Part shown: piece by piece, positions 22,112 through 34,847 of the stretch
Position numbering within the stretch: the stretch's first letter is position 1
Layout of the letters: every line of letters starts with the position of its first letter
Origin: Agapanthus africanus
Taxonomy: Eukaryota; Streptophyta; Magnoliopsida; Asparagales; Amaryllidaceae
Assembly (NCBI GenBank): GCA_030015575.1
Contig: CM057347.1
Location: forward strand, 408,240,248 to 408,304,247
Length of the DNA: 64,000 nucleotides
Reading direction: 5' to 3'
Notes under the pieces: generated by a model
Told to the model about the DNA's origin: nothing
The model's database searches: none
The model's input: the letters and a program-made list of their open reading frames with translations, nothing else
Program-made: the position numbers and the translations under genes

Positions 22112-22360
22112 CTGCGTTTGTTGACCTTGTCAAGGCGCAGTGTGCGGTAGCTAACCAGTATTTATCTGCTTATGCATATGATGCAGATTGGGTTAGGGTA
22201 GTCGTACGACCTTGTTGACCTTGTCAAGGGTCGTGCGGGTGGATTTAATTCAATCAAGAAATGACGGGTTGAACTTGACTTACGGTCTATGGTTTGTTGA
22301 CCTTGTCAAGGTCATAGATCGTTCGGGGCAAAATTATCAGGAATTTCAAGTGTTGAAATT
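22112..22360 (+). other. Cluster of hairpins in the E1 leader
   Basis: Three bulged hairpins (22112-22140, 22204-22236, 22285-22319) share the core 'ttgttgaccttgtcaagg', while their outer stems differ completely: ctgcg/cgcag, gtacgacc/ggtcgtgc and tctatg/cataga. The core itself pairs TTGAC with GTCAA. A fourth simple hairpin, aatttcaa-gtg-ttgaaatt, is at 22342-22360. Stem variation with preserved pairing points to RNA structure. Confidence 0.7.
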
Positions 22361-22740
22361 TGCAATGAGATTGCATACCTTCTATGAGATAGTTGGATCC
22401 CGATACCCACTGCGAGTAAGAGTTACTCCTGGGAGAGTTTTACACATTACAATTAACCGATCAAGTAGGTGTCTAGAAAGGTGTCAACGGGGTTACGCCC
22501 CTGGGAAAACGAGGTTTACTTTAATTAGGTCCGTGCGAAAGCATAGGGAACCTCCCTCAAAGTACCGACACTGGCCTGGCTGAAAGATTGGCGAACTTGT
22601 AGAGTGTAATTAATCCAGGCTAGTCTTTCCTTTTAGGGTTTGAAGGAAGATTTGATAAAAACAGTGGAAGCCATCCTGATTAGATAAAATAATAACCAAT
22701 CTGATCTTGCAAAAGCATACGCTGAGTGTTTTCTTCTCTC

Positions 22741-25556
22741 TCTCTACAGGTAGCGACCATATCACGCCTTAATCAAGATAATAAAACGGATATATTGACC
22801 GAACCCGCTTGTTATACTGAGCTGGGGAACGTTAGTCCCGCTCCAACTTATAATTGTTATAAGACAGAGCAGGAAATCGGGGAATACCAGATTTCCCGTG
22901 CCGCCCAAACGAAGAAAGTGCATACTGATGAATCATCTTCGGGTGTGTTCGTTATAGAGAACTGTTTCTCAGTATCCTTTACGTCCTGGGTATGAGATAC
23001 CGGATCAGGATCCCGCATATGTAAACTGTTATATGGGCTACAGATAGGTAGAGAACTGAGAACGGGTGATAAGTTTCATGAGACAGAAAACGGTGCAAGC
23101 GTTGCAGCCAAGTCTGTTGGTCACCATCACCCTGTATTACCAGAATACATTGATTCTGAACAAATGTTATTAGATATCGAACCTGATATACAACATCATA
23201 TCAGTCTCTTTATTAGTAAAGAATGATATAATTTTGTATTGTTGGATAATGTTTTGAACATTTCCTATATCAAGAATTGATCGGTTCAGGCACGTTATCT
23301 AAAAGCATTAACGTTCTAAATCAAACTACAGTTCTTAGTATACAGAACACACACAAGAGGAAGAGTTCAGAAATGAACGAATCCTTCTTAAGATATTGTA
23401 GACTGGGTCATATCAATGCGACACGACTAGCTAAGTTACATTTAGATGCATATTTAAATCTGTTTGAATTTACATCTTGTGAAACTTGCCGGTCATGTCA
23501 CAAAGATAAAATGACCATGGCTCTGTTTATTGGAAACAGAGAAAGAGTTAACGAACTCTTGGGATTGACACGTGCTGATGTATGAAAGTATCCTGTCTAC
23601 ACATGCCAAGACCGGTTCTTTATACTTCATTACACTCTCTGATGATCTCTCAAGATTCCGACATATGTTCCTGTTGAAACACAAGTCCGAAGCTTTTGAG
23701 ATATTCACAGAATATAAGTTAGAAGTAGAGAACCAAAACGAGTATAAGTATTATGTCCTTTGATGTGATCAAGGAGGAGAATACTTGAGCACAGAATTCT
23801 TGGATTATTCTAAAGGAGAATGAGATTCTCTCTCAGTATTATTCCTCCGCATACACCACAGCACGTCGGTGTATCGGGGCGGAGCAATCACACCCTATAT
23901 GATAAGGTGTGCTCTATGATGAGTACTACTGAGATACCTATTTCCTTTTGGGAGTTATGCACTTATGAAGTTGCATACCTATTGAATAGGGTTCCGATCA
24001 AATCAGTTGCCTACCATTTCATATAAGATATGGAAAGGGAAGAGCCCATCTTAAGTTTGTTAAGATTTAGGGTTGTCCGGCCTATGTCTAAAAGCAAAAT
24101 CCGGACAAGCTCGAGGCAAGGTCTGTTATATAGAACTGGAAAGGTTCCAGCTATACAAACTGCAGTTGATGATTTGGTAGAACCAAAGGATTCAATAGTT
24201 TCCAACGAATCTCAGCCTCTCCGCCGATCTAGTAGGGTTCCTCACCCACCTGAGAGATACTTCGGTTTCTCTATGACAGTGGGAGCGAGGATTGTATCAT
24301 GAGATGATGACCCAACTAGTTTCGAGCTGGCCATCAGGAGTGAGACTCTGTAAGAATGGCTGGATGTTTATCGATCTGAGATGGAATCCTTATACACCAA
24401 CAAAGTATGGACTTTGGTTGCTATATTTGAAGGGTTAAATCCCCATCAGGAGCAAGTATATCTTGAGAAGATTACTTGGTGTACATGGAAAAGTTGAGAC
24501 TTTCAAAGCTAGACTTGCTAAAGCTTTGCATCATTAACCAGGTATGGATTATGATGAAACCTTTTCTAAGTGGCTATGCTTAAGTCCATCCAGATCCTAC
24601 TTGCCACGGCTACATACCATGACTACGATATCTGGTGGTTGGGTGTCATGACTGCTTTTCTAAATGATGATTTGGAAGAGAGCATCTATAAGTACACAGC
24701 CAGAGGGCTTCGTAGACAGTGGGAGCAGCGGAAACGTGTGCAAGATGTTTTATATGATAAAACAGGCATCGAGGAGTTGGAACGTCTGTTTTGATGTGAT
24801 AGTCAAAGAGTTTGATTTCATCAAAATGATAGATGAACCTTGTATATACAAAAAGGTAGTAGAGAGTATGGTGTTGATCCTCGTAGAGTACGTGGATGGC
24901 ATACTCTTGATAGGGAAGGAGTTTCCTATGCTACGCTCGGTCTATCTCCGCTTATCACAAGGATTCTCCATATAGGATCATAGTGATACCTCCTAAATCC
25001 TGGGATTTGGATCTATGAGATAGATCTAATTGGATGTTAGGATTCTCATTAGTTGTAGTGAGATACTATCAATTGATCCTGGGGAGAATCACTGGAAAAG
25101 TTCCAAGGTGATAAAGACGACTGAATGTCAGTCACAGGCATTGTCTATACCCTCAGTGGAGGGACGGTATGTTAGAAGAGTTCCAAGCTAGATGCCGTGG
25201 CTTACTAGACGATAAAGGCTGGATACATCGCTACTAAAGATGCTACCAAAGAGGCTGTCTGGGTGTATATTAGTTCATGAAATAAACTTAGTTCCTCCCA
25301 TTGTGTGACAATGGAGTTGTGGCTTATACCAAGGAACGTCCGTCCCATCAGTGATCCAGACATATTCTAAGACAGTATCACCTGATCATGGAGATGGTTG
25401 ATCTCCAAGGAGATCGAGGTTAGGAGAGTAGACTCAGAGGACAACACGGCGGATCCACTCACAAAGGCCTTTTCCCAGAGAGAGACTTTTATGGGATGGT
25501 TGAGTATGAGATACTACAACCACTGCTATCAGATGGCCCTAGTGCAAGTGGGAGAT
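22741..25556 (+). pseudogene. pol: Pol remnant of Copia E1
   Basis: Recognisable parts in order: protease region ('SFTSWV' followed by 'DTGSGSHIC'), GAG-pre-integrase type motif ('LRYCRLGHINATRLAKLH', 'CETC'), integrase core and C-terminal region to about 24300, reverse transcriptase ('KMFYMIKQASRSWN' block) and RNase H traces to about 25540. It ends in the purine tract 'agtgcaagtgggaga'. It is a broken fossil with multiple breaks; several open stretches end at the same places as in E2. Confidence 0.85.
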
Positions 25557-27774
25557 TGTTAGTTATATGTATGCCCTAGAGGCCATTACTATACATAGGA
25601 TGTATATTGTAGTGGATGCTTGGACATATATAGGGAGGACTTTCTTGCTCGACATGACAGGATGCTATCTGGTTTCTCTTTACCTTAACGTGTACACTGA
25701 TTGTCTCTCTGTTACATGTTGGTAAAGCCCTTAGGATGTGTACTTGACTGCCTGGGCTATGATGCAGATCATACTAGTGGGGACATGGTAGTCCATAAGT
25801 ACATCTTTCAAGGTCCCTAGTCGTGGGTGTATCGAGACAGGGCATCGATGCACCAGAGTAGACTAGCGTATACGCATCTTGACCCATATGATGGCCGATG
25901 GATGATCCCATATCCATCGGTGTTTGACATCAAGGATGGTGTACGGGTGCTCAGTGGAGACTGGGTACACTGGACGGACTCGCCGAGAACTCCCAGATGG
26001 TATTATACCTCACGTCGGATAACAGTTCTCCGGTGACACTGGTACAGAGTAGTCTGTTGACCCGAGATCTTCATAGAGTTTTGTGTGATTCCCACTGTGC
26101 TTTGATTTCCACCTTACCACGTCCAAAAGGGCATGCAAAACGGTGGTTTTTGGGTACAGTCCCGAATCACATAGAGGCAATGAGCGATAGGAGGGGATTC
26201 GTCTCTCCCGGTATAGGGAGTTGATGTTGTGCTGTGTTCGATTGGCTATAACTGGAAATCCCTGGCCAGGGTTGCTGAGATTTACTGGTAAGTGTTACCA
26301 GTAGTTTCTCGAACTGTTATAGACCTCATATCGACACGACTTATCGAGCTACTGGGGTCTGACGTTTACCACCCCTAGGCGAGATATGCGACATATCAGA
26401 CGAAAAGACCGGACTGTACGGTAAATGTTACTGGTTGGATTCACAGGAGTGTGAGCGGGCTTACTCGTTGATCTTCTGATCGCTCAATACCCGGATGGCC
26501 GTTACGTTTAGCAAACCGCTTGCGGCTTGTGAGTGTTTGATATGATCATCACCTACTGCCGGCGTATTGACGAGTCTTTAGAGTCCTACACAGAGGTTTT
26601 CTGGCTCAAGCGAAACGAAATAGGAGCGCATATAAGATATGTGCGGGACCGAGAATAATACCAGTATGTGATACTGAATTCTATTCTCACGATTAGTATC
26701 ATCGGACGGTTATATAAGATATAGCCGGGTTACCGAATCAAATGTTGATTCGATATATTGATACACTTGATATTAGTCGGTTGTATGCAGTATGACCGGA
26801 TCATTAAATCAAGTGTTGATTTAATGATTTAATGTATAATCATATATTTGATATATTACTTTATATTAACTAATATTGGTTCATTTAAGATTGATTTTCT
26901 CACTTGGATGTGCATATTGTTTATATGTGATATATGCAAGTGTACATGTTTGTATCACGCTTGATGATACATACAAGTTGTGTGTATGAGACTTAAACCA
27001 AATTGAGGTTAAATTAGGGTTTACTAATTTCCTAATAAATAACAAAAGAAATAAGACTTTGGTCAAAGTTATCAAGCTTCATGAAGCTTGAAGAAACTTT
27101 GAGAAAGTCAATTTCTTTTGTCATTTCCTTAGGATGCTAGTTAACCCAACTCTTAACCTAATTCTTTGGTTAATTCTCTACACAAATTAAGCATGAGGGC
27201 TTAACTTAACCATGGTACCATAATTAAAGGGATAAGTTTCATTCTTTATTCATTATCCTTATAATTTTTTCTTTCTTCTTCTTCTTCTTCAAGAAGAAAC
27301 AAGCTTACTGCCTCTAATGGTGCCATGAGATTTAGAGTGAGAAATCCAATTCTAAAGTGAACCCACTTCCTATTTCTTCATTCTCTACCACTTGCCATAT
27401 AGTAGAGTGTGTTATCTTCACAAGTTTCATGACCTAGTGAAGATGGAGCTTGAGTTTGATTCGCCTCAACGTAGATCATTTTCGGCATCGAAGTCAACGA
27501 CCTAGCCCGATCATTTCTCTGATGAAACCAACGCTAGAATCCAGGATCCCGATGATCGCAGCGGAGGGACGTCATCACGGAGCTAAAGAAGTGGAGGACT
27601 GGATCTACAAAGGTTGTAATCCCTTTCACTTGTAGTTAAAGTAGTTAACTTGCTAAGTTTCGCCTTTACCTCTAGTTAACGATCTTCATTAGGGTTTCTC
27701 GGCACATAGAAAAATTTGATTTTGGCATGGTTGATGCCTTGTGGAACCTCTCGAGTGTGCCTAGGAACCCTACA
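25557..27774 (+). repeat. 3' LTR of Copia E1
   Basis: 2218 bp, nearly identical to the 5' LTR. The hairpin is repeated at 26800-26828. CACTA C coding sequence resumes right after the ATGAT duplication. Confidence 0.95.
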
Positions 27775-28082
27775 ATGATCATCATGTTATCGTGGAGCAC
27801 CTTCTTCCATTAGCCCTCAGAACTTCTCTCCCCGAATCGGTTGGTCTAGTAATCAACGACCTATGTTGTTTTTTCAGAGAATTGTGTGCTAAAACACTGG
27901 AGGTTGTGACGCTGGATAAACTAGAAAATTCTATTGCGTTGATACTTTGCAAGTTTGAGCGTATTTTCCCACCGCCATTCTTCGATATCTTAATACACTT
28001 GACGGTTCATCTTGCAACTGAGGCTAAGTTAGCCGGACCGGTACAATATCGATGGATGTATCCCGTCGAGAGGTACGTGTAA
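27775..28082 (+). CDS. TNPD, DUF4218-like exon right of E1
   Basis: The frame continues across the E1 target site: '..GLKSHD' left of E1 and 'HHVIVEHLLPLALRTSLP' right of it. It includes 'LCCFFRELCAKTL' and 'HLTVHLATEAKLAGPVQYRWMYPVERYV'. It ends at a GT donor after 'ERY' at about 28072. Confidence 0.88.
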
Positions 28083-28697
28083 TTTTTCGTTTCGCGCAAT
28101 TTTTAAAATTATTGTTGTCATGTATGCCCGTATTTATTTATTCAACATATTTTCTTTAGGTACCTCTACACTCTTAAAAAGTATATACGCAATAAAAATC
28201 GACCAGAGGGTTCTATCATGCAAGGTTATCTTCTTGATGAAGCAACCATATTTTGTTCCGCTATCTGGACGAGAACATTGAGACGAGACTTAACCGGTCT
28301 CGAAGAATTCAAGACGGGCCATATGGTAAAGCCGATTATAAGAGGATAGACACTATATTTATCAACAAGATATACCGGTTTATCTTGCTTAATTGCGCAT
28401 GTCTTGAACAAATTAGAGAGTAAGTTTTTTTTGGATTAATTGGTATATTTGTGTTTGTGTGTGTATGAAATGATATAATATTAATGTCACCATTATTTGT
28501 CGAAAACAGAATTCATTTTAACGAGGTACGTGAGGGACATCCTGATTGGAACGAAGAACGATTGGAAAAATATCATCGGGATAATTTTTGTGATTGGGTC
28601 ACAGATCATGTAAGTTATTCGAATAACATTTTATTGCTATCAGTTTTAATCTAAACTTGTATCGTTATGTATTTGTCGTAAAATTTGTTTTGTTAGA

Positions 28698-29356
28698 TCC
28701 ACGATTCGAACTTGTCTGCATCATTTGAGAGTGATTCAAGATATTTAGCTCAATTTCCTAATATGGAGGTTGTATATTACAAAGGATTTGGTGTCCTTGG
28801 ATACAAATTCGAAATTAAGGACATAGAAACATCTAGAACCACTCAGAATAATGGGATTGCGACTGTAGGATCGGACGGTGTGATTTATTATGGGTACTTA
28901 AATTGTATGCTCGGCATCCACTATCCTGGACGATCAGAACCCTTTTATATATTCCAGTGTACTTGGTACGATACGCGAACCGATACGGATAAGTGGAGAA
29001 GCAATCTTGGGACTTGGAAAGATGAATATGGATTGACCAGTGTGAACACACTTCGATTACGGTCAGGAAGATCCGTTTATCTTTCCGAACCAAGCGTTCC
29101 AAGTATACTACTCACAGTGTTTGAAGCATCCGGGATGGAGTGTTGTATGCCGTTGGAAACTCAGGGATGTCTACGTTATCCCAGAATTCGAGAACAGCGA
29201 TGAAGATGAAGAAGAGAGAAGGCTTAGAGTGCTCCGACCGTCTGTTTCGAAAGACGGGTTGTCTTCGGCCGATCATGAAGTTACGTGGGTTAGAAATAGC
29301 ATCGATGATGAAATCCAAGTAGATATGTATAATGCACCCACAAAACGGAAAAGGTT
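28698..29356 (+). CDS. TNPD, DUF4216-like C-terminal exon
   Basis: The acceptor is at 28697. The exon contains 'VVYYKGFGVLGYKFEIKD', 'VIYYGYLNCMLGIHYPG' and 'CTWYDTRTDTDKW'. Near 29.09 kb the conserved 'QVYYSQCLKHPGWSVVCRWKLRD' continuation is in another frame, so one small indel is present. The acidic tail 'SDEDEEERRLR' is typical for this family. Confidence 0.82.
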
Positions 29357-29460
29357 ATCAGTAATGTTATATTATTACTTCACATTTTACGATCTATACA
29401 TATATAGTCAATACTTGTAATGATTGTCTAATGAGTCAACGAACCGTTTATCTAGATTTG

Positions 29461-32321
29461 ATGACGATGACGGGAGCAGCGAGGGGCGGCAGGAGCTCCA
29501 GCTGCGGCACCGGCAGAGACAGAGGCAGAGCGGTTTTGCCGTCCGGAGAGCTGCGTAGGGAGCTTCAGAGGACCGGTCTTGCACCCAGATCGGAGACCCC
29601 TTCAGATGCCTCCTTCCGTGTGGACTTTGCCACACCTCCAGGTATATTGCACGCATATCCATTTTGAATGTAATATTATAGATATTCATGCATGTTCATG
29701 TCAAAATTACTTATATTGTCAATATTTGATTGTCTAGTTGTTGGTGATGCGTCCACATCAGGGACAGAGGCCACTCCCGCTCCTCCAGGTATGTTTATAT
29801 ATCATATAGTGCATGTATATTGATTTAGAATGCTATATCATAAATATACACACATTCCTTTTGCTCTTACTTAGATAGTAATTTTTATTATTGTCTAGCT
29901 GTAGGTGGTGACACCACCGCACCTGCGGGTATGTTTATATATCCTATAGTTCATGCATATTGATTTAGAATGTTATATTATTGATCTACACATTCTTTTT
30001 GCAATTACTTATATAATCTATTTTTAATTGTCTAATTATAGGTGGTGCGTCCACATCTGACGCAGGGGCCACTCCTGCCACTTTCGTACCCTCCGCATCG
30101 TCTGTAGGTTAGTATGAATAAATATAAAATATTTATTCATTTTACATATCCTCCATAGAATAAATATGAACTTCATGGAAATTTAGCGTTAATATTTATT
30201 TTCTAGTTGGAGGGGATGCGTCCGCATCCGGGACACCGGCTGTTCCTCACCGGAGGAACTATCGTCCCGCTCGTGCTGCTGCCCGGGCCCAGGCTCGTGC
30301 TTTAGTCACCGGAGGTATATATCACACTTCAATTTTCGTTTAAGCTTGATTTCTTAATACAACTTTGTCTTAATATTGATTGTCTTGATATTTCTTGCAG
30401 ACGCAGGGCCTCCCCATCCCCAGAGGGAGACTCGAGGCCCGAATTAGTCCCATGGGCTAAGGCCTGACAGAGCTAGGGGAAAGGCAGCATTCCTCCTCTT
30501 TTTTACCCTTGATTATCGCTATACCGGTCCTCATGCCGAGAGGTTCGGCCGGTATATGGGGGATGAGAGCCGGCTCGTGAAGAACTATCCACTTCACGTT
30601 GAGTGGGGTAACCAGCATCGGCGCTCATTCGCCCTCTTCTTTGATCAGGCTCGGGTATTAATATATATTTTCATTTGATTTATCCAATATATTTATTATT
30701 AACACTTGCAATCTAATAACAATGTTTTTTTTGTATTTTCAGTTGGATTACGATTTTCAGCCTGTACCCGACCCTGATCACCCTGGGAGGGTGCTCGACC
30801 TTCATGCTCTGTACAATGGCCTGATGAAGAACATGCAGACCAAGGTCCGATACAACAGGAATGAGCTGAAGGCCGACTGCTACTCCCTGTGGATGGCGAC
30901 CCCCGAGGCAGAGAGAGCGGCCCTCCTATCTACTCCGGCCTTTGCGAGAGTCGACGTAGAGACATGGCCTCTATTGTGCGAATATTTCGACTCTCAACGC
31001 AAACAGGTATGTATTTTAAATGTAATTCATTATTTAGTATATAATTTATTTTTTTGTGTTCCTTAATTAGAAAACTAAATGTGAATGTGTTGTGCAGAAA
31101 CAGGCCGCTCAAAATATAGAGAATAGGAAGTCGGCGAAGAGGGGTCGCCCCACTTATATAGGTGGCTCGAGAAATATTACTCGAGCCATGGAGTTATCGG
31201 TAAATTACAATAGACCGGCCTTTGTGATATAATGCAATATTAAGAGTTATTTTCTAATATATTTAATATTAAGAATTATTTTCTAATATTGCAGACAGCT
31301 CAGACCCTGGCGCAAGGTGGTACACCGAGCGTGCTGTCCGCATATCTTGCCGTCCACGGCACCTCGACAGATCCCGCCAAGGGCGAGCTTCGATAACCCG
31401 ACGTCGCTACCCAGGAGTATTGCGTAAGTGTTAATATTTACTCAACACCTATTTGAAATTTTAGTTTTGGAAGGTTCAAATTTAAATGATATACTTATAT
31501 TTTACTGGTTAATGTGGATGTAGGAGCGGGTGGTTGAGCAGGCCGAGGCATCGGGGATCGATTTTACCGGACAGAGCGATCCGAGGCTGCTGACCCCAGT
31601 CCTGGACGCCGCACACGGAGGGCACCACGGAGGTTGGGAGAGAGGCCAAGGACTAGGCCCTAGCAGAACCCATATGAGGTTGGACTCCACCCCAGCGGTT
31701 ACTTCCTCCGTCTCCAGTGAGCGACGTGTCCAGCAGGAACTGGAGAGCTTGAAGGCCACCGTTCAGGAATTGAAGGAGATGCTGGTATGTATACTACTTA
31801 ATAGTAAAATATCATGTCATATTATAGATATCAACATATCCAATATTAGTACGTAGCCTGAGCTTATTGGTTGTAGACCTAGTTTTGATTAATCATACAT
31901 ACATATCTAATTAAAATAAACTACGGTTTTCTAAACTAGATATCCAAATGGGGTTTCGAAATAACTTGATAATGATACGAATTCGAATAATACACAGTTC
32001 TTACTCGCTTATTACACACGTTAGGTCCAGACGCGACAGGGTACATCGGCCAAGCCTCCATATGCATCTCCTTCGGCTGCGGCTCCGCAAACCACTACAT
32101 CGGCTGTGGTTCTGCAGACAGCTCCTATAGCTCCACCGCCCGCTCAGACTCCCGCAGCCGCAGCTCCGCAAGCCACTACCTCGACGGCGGCTGCGCAGAC
32201 CACATCGCCAGCTCCACAGCCCGCTCAGACTCTCGCACACTCCGCATTGCATGATTTATTGACCGAGAAGCAGGCGCGCCAGATTCTAGCGTTTATCAGA
32301 GGTGGAGCTGGACCGAGCTAG
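29461..32321 (+). pseudogene. tnpA: TNPA-like gene of CACTA C
   Basis: In En/Spm elements the second gene makes a DNA-binding cofactor of the transposase and regulator. Exons as read from GT-AG borders: about 29461-29641; four small exons at 29738-29788, 29899-29928, 30042-30107 and 30207-30314; 30401-30653; 30743-31003; 31098-31199; 31295-31421; 31525-31783; 32025-32321. The body has the plant Ptta/En-Spm style block ('FGRYMGDESRLVKNYPLHVEWG', 'ENRKSAKRGRPTYIGGSRNI'). It ends with a short coiled coil ('LESLKATVQELKEML') and an Ala/Pro/Gln-rich linker to 'RGGAGPS'. Two in-frame TAG/TAA-type stops (near 30445 and 31395) show decay. Exon edges in the middle are approximate. Confidence 0.75.
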
Positions 32322-32579
32322 GGTAGCTTTTTGATTCTTATATTTTAAACATGTATTTATTTATATGATACATATTGTACTACATTTTGGACGATATTGA
32401 TATTGGTGGTGTTTGCGTGTTTATATTGATATCATATTCTGCTTTTTGGTTTCTTTTGTATATTATGCGTGAGATGTGATTATAAATACTGTGATATATG
32501 TTCTCGTGATGATTAATTTTATATATGATCGATGTATATATTATTGTGCACAGGGCGAGAAAAAAATAGGCAGCCCTTT

Positions 32580-32643
32580 TTTTAAAAAAAAAACTGATAA
32601 TATGTACCTACGGATTTCTCCGTAGGGCCTATTATTGCCCCTA
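32580..32643 (+). repeat. 3' subterminal repeats of CACTA C, left piece
   Basis: Two 'cctacgg..ccgtagg' motifs follow the T/A-run 'ccctttttttaaaaa'. The array is cut by E2 at 32649 and continues at 43130. Confidence 0.85.
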
Positions 32644-32648
32644 CGGAT

Positions 32649-34847
32649 TGTAGGGTTACTAGGCACACCCAAGAGGTTCCACAAAGCATCAACCATGCCA
32701 AACAAAAATTTTACGGTGCCGAGAAACCCTAAACTAGATCATTAACTAGAGATTAGGCGAAAAGAAAAGCTAGCAAACAACTTTGCTAATAGGTGAAAGG
32801 GATTACAACCTTTGTAGATCCGGTCCACCACTTCTTTAGCTCCGAGATGACGTCCCTCCGCTGCGATCATCGGGATCCCGGACTCTAGCAATGATTTCGT
32901 CGGAGAAATGATCGGGTTAGGTCATTGACTTCGATGCCGAAGATGATCTACGTCGAGACGACTCAAACTCAAGCTCCATCTTCACTAGGTCAAGAAACTT
33001 GTGAAGAAAATACCATCTACTACATGGCAAGTGATAGAGGATGAAGAAATAAGAAGTGGGTTCACTTTGGATTTGGATTTCTCGCTTGGAATCATCACTT
33101 AGAATTTTCTAGCAAACTTTTTCTTTCTTCATGAAGAAGATGAAGAAGAAGAAAAAGAAAAAGAATTTCTTAATTAGAAAATTCAAGTGATTCTTATCAT
33201 ATAGCAACCATGGGTTAGTCTAACTCATGTAGAGAATAAACTAGGATTTTGATAATGGTTAGGTTTGAGAATAAAAACAAAATGGTGAAGCTTCATGAAA
33301 CTCCAAGTATAAAACAAAGAAAGCCACCATATTTGTTTTTGCCCAAAATAAATAAATGAGTAAATAAATGAGTAAATCAAACCCTAACCATTAACCTAAT
33401 CATAGTTTAAAGCATACACTAACCCAAGTTTGCATGTATCATCAAACATGATACAATCAAGTGCACAAAAATATATCATATATACAATGTGCACAAACTA
33501 GTGAGAAAATAATCTTAAGTGAACCAATACTAGTTAATGTAAAGTAATATATCAAATATATAATTATACATTAAATCACTAAATCAACACTTGATTTAAT
33601 GATCCGGTCATACTGCATATAACCGACTAATATCAAGTGTATCAATGTATCGAATCAACACTTGATTCGGTAACCCGGCTATATCTCATATAACCGTCCA
33701 ATAATACATATCGCCAGAATAGAATACAGTATCACATACTTGGTATTATTCTCGGTCCCGCACATATCTCATATGCGCTCCTATTTCGTTTTGCTTGAGC
33801 CAGGAAACCTCTGTGTAGTACTCTAAAGACTCGTCAATACGCCGGCAGCAGGTGATGATCATATCAAACACCCACAAGCCGCAAGCGGTCTGCTAAACGT
33901 AACGGCCACCCGGGTATTGAGCGATCAGAAGATCAACGAGCAAGCCCGCTCACATTCCTGTGAATCCAACGAGTAACACTACCGTACAGTCTGGTCTCTT
34001 CGTCTGATATGTCGCATATCTCGCCTAGGGGTGGTAAGTCAGACCCCAATAACTCGATAAGTCGTGTCGATATGAGGCTCATAACGGGTCGAGAAACTAC
34101 TGGTAACACTTAACAGTAAATCCCTAAAACAGCCTTGGCCAAAGACTTCCTGTTATAGCCAATCGAGCACAGCGCAACATCAACTCCCTATACAGGGAGA
34201 GACGAAACCCCTCCTATCGCTCATTGCCTCCATGTGATTCGGGACTGTACCCAAAAACCACCTTTTTGCACGCCCTCTTGGACGTGGTACGATAGAAATC
34301 AAAGCACAGTGGGAATCATACAAGACTCTATAACGATCTTGGGTCTACAGACTAACCTGTACCAGTGTCACCAGAGAACTGCCATCTGACGTAAGGTATA
34401 ATACCATCTGGGAGTTCTCGGCGAGTCCGTCCAGTGTACCCAGTCTCCACTGAGCACCCGTATATCATCTCTGATGTCAAACACCAATGGATATGGGATC
34501 ATCCATCGCCCATCTGTATGGGTCGAGAAGGTATACGCTAGTCTACTCTGGTATATCGATGCCCCGTCTCGATACACCCACGACTAGGGACTTTGAAGGA
34601 TGTACTTATAGACTACCATGTCCCCACTAGTATGATCCGCATCATAGTCCAGGTAATTAAGTACACGTCCTAAGGGTTTTACCAACATGTATCAGAGAGA
34701 CAATCAGTGTACACGTTAAGGTAAAGAGTAACCAGATAGCATACTATCATATCGAGCAAGAAAGTCATCCCTATATATGTCCAAGCATCCACTACAATAT
34801 ACATCCTATGTATAGTAATGGCCTCTAAGGCATACATATAACTAACA
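32649..34847 (-). repeat. 3' LTR of Copia E2
   Basis: It runs from TGTAGGGTTACTAGG to ATATAACTAACA on the plus strand. The hairpin is at 33575-33603. The purine tract complement 'atctcccacttgcact' follows at 34848. Confidence 0.94.

Larger units (their letters stand above)
19615..22740 (+). other. Long untranslated leader of E1
   Basis: No credible protein-coding frame occurs over 3.1 kb. It contains a GC-rich inverted repeat (19801-19847), a two-copy direct repeat of about 175 bp (about 21740-21985) with a 'ttcaccgggagtgacc' core, and four hairpins (22112-22360). It ends at a splice-acceptor-like polypyrimidine tract ('ctctctctctacag', ending 22749). E2 and E3 have the same leader in diverged form. 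Confidence 0.7.
17385..27774 (+). mobile_element. Copia LTR retrotransposon E1 (plus strand)
   Basis: The structure is clean at the ends: TG...CA LTRs of 2217 and 2218 bp, target duplication ATGAT (17380-17384 and 27775-27779), a 12-base tRNA-Met primer site and a purine-rich tract. Inside are a 3.1-kb untranslated leader and pol remnants; no gag is recognisable. It is broken, with several breaks in pol. Comparing the two LTRs by eye gives roughly 2-4 percent difference, suggesting an insertion on the order of one million years ago at common plant rates. It sits inside the DUF4218-like domain of the CACTA C TNPD gene. Confidence 0.93.
15391..29440 (+). pseudogene. tnpD: TNPD transposase gene of CACTA C, interrupted by Copia E1
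   Basis: This is the DDE transposase of the CACTA superfamily, which cuts at the terminal repeats in the nucleus. Domains in order: transposase-associated N-terminal domain (15391-15650; 'DWMYVDWQQR', 'CPYDKCGNKYW', 'HGEGEE'), the tnp2-type catalytic core (about 15960-16930; 'MPPGNNVPDSWYGARKMM', 'LASDGFCPF', 'DGPNSPGNNIDVYLRPLI', 'GHKACPHC'), a 'HCMDVMHIEKGV' block (17060), the DUF4218-like domain (17290-17384 continuing 27775-28082), and a DUF4216-like domain (28698-29356; 'YYGYLNCMLGIHYPG', 'CTWYD'). GT-AG introns lie near 28081-28160, 28421-28510 and 28612-28697. Damage includes a frameshift near 15.69 kb, a TAG at 16935, frameshifts near 28.26 and 29.09 kb, and the E1 insertion. Confidence 0.88.

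Noticed and set aside
22212-22583. A 123-residue open frame in the E1 leader as a novel protein
   Set aside because: Its E2 and E3 counterparts do not keep the frame. What is conserved is the hairpin pairing, which favours RNA over protein.
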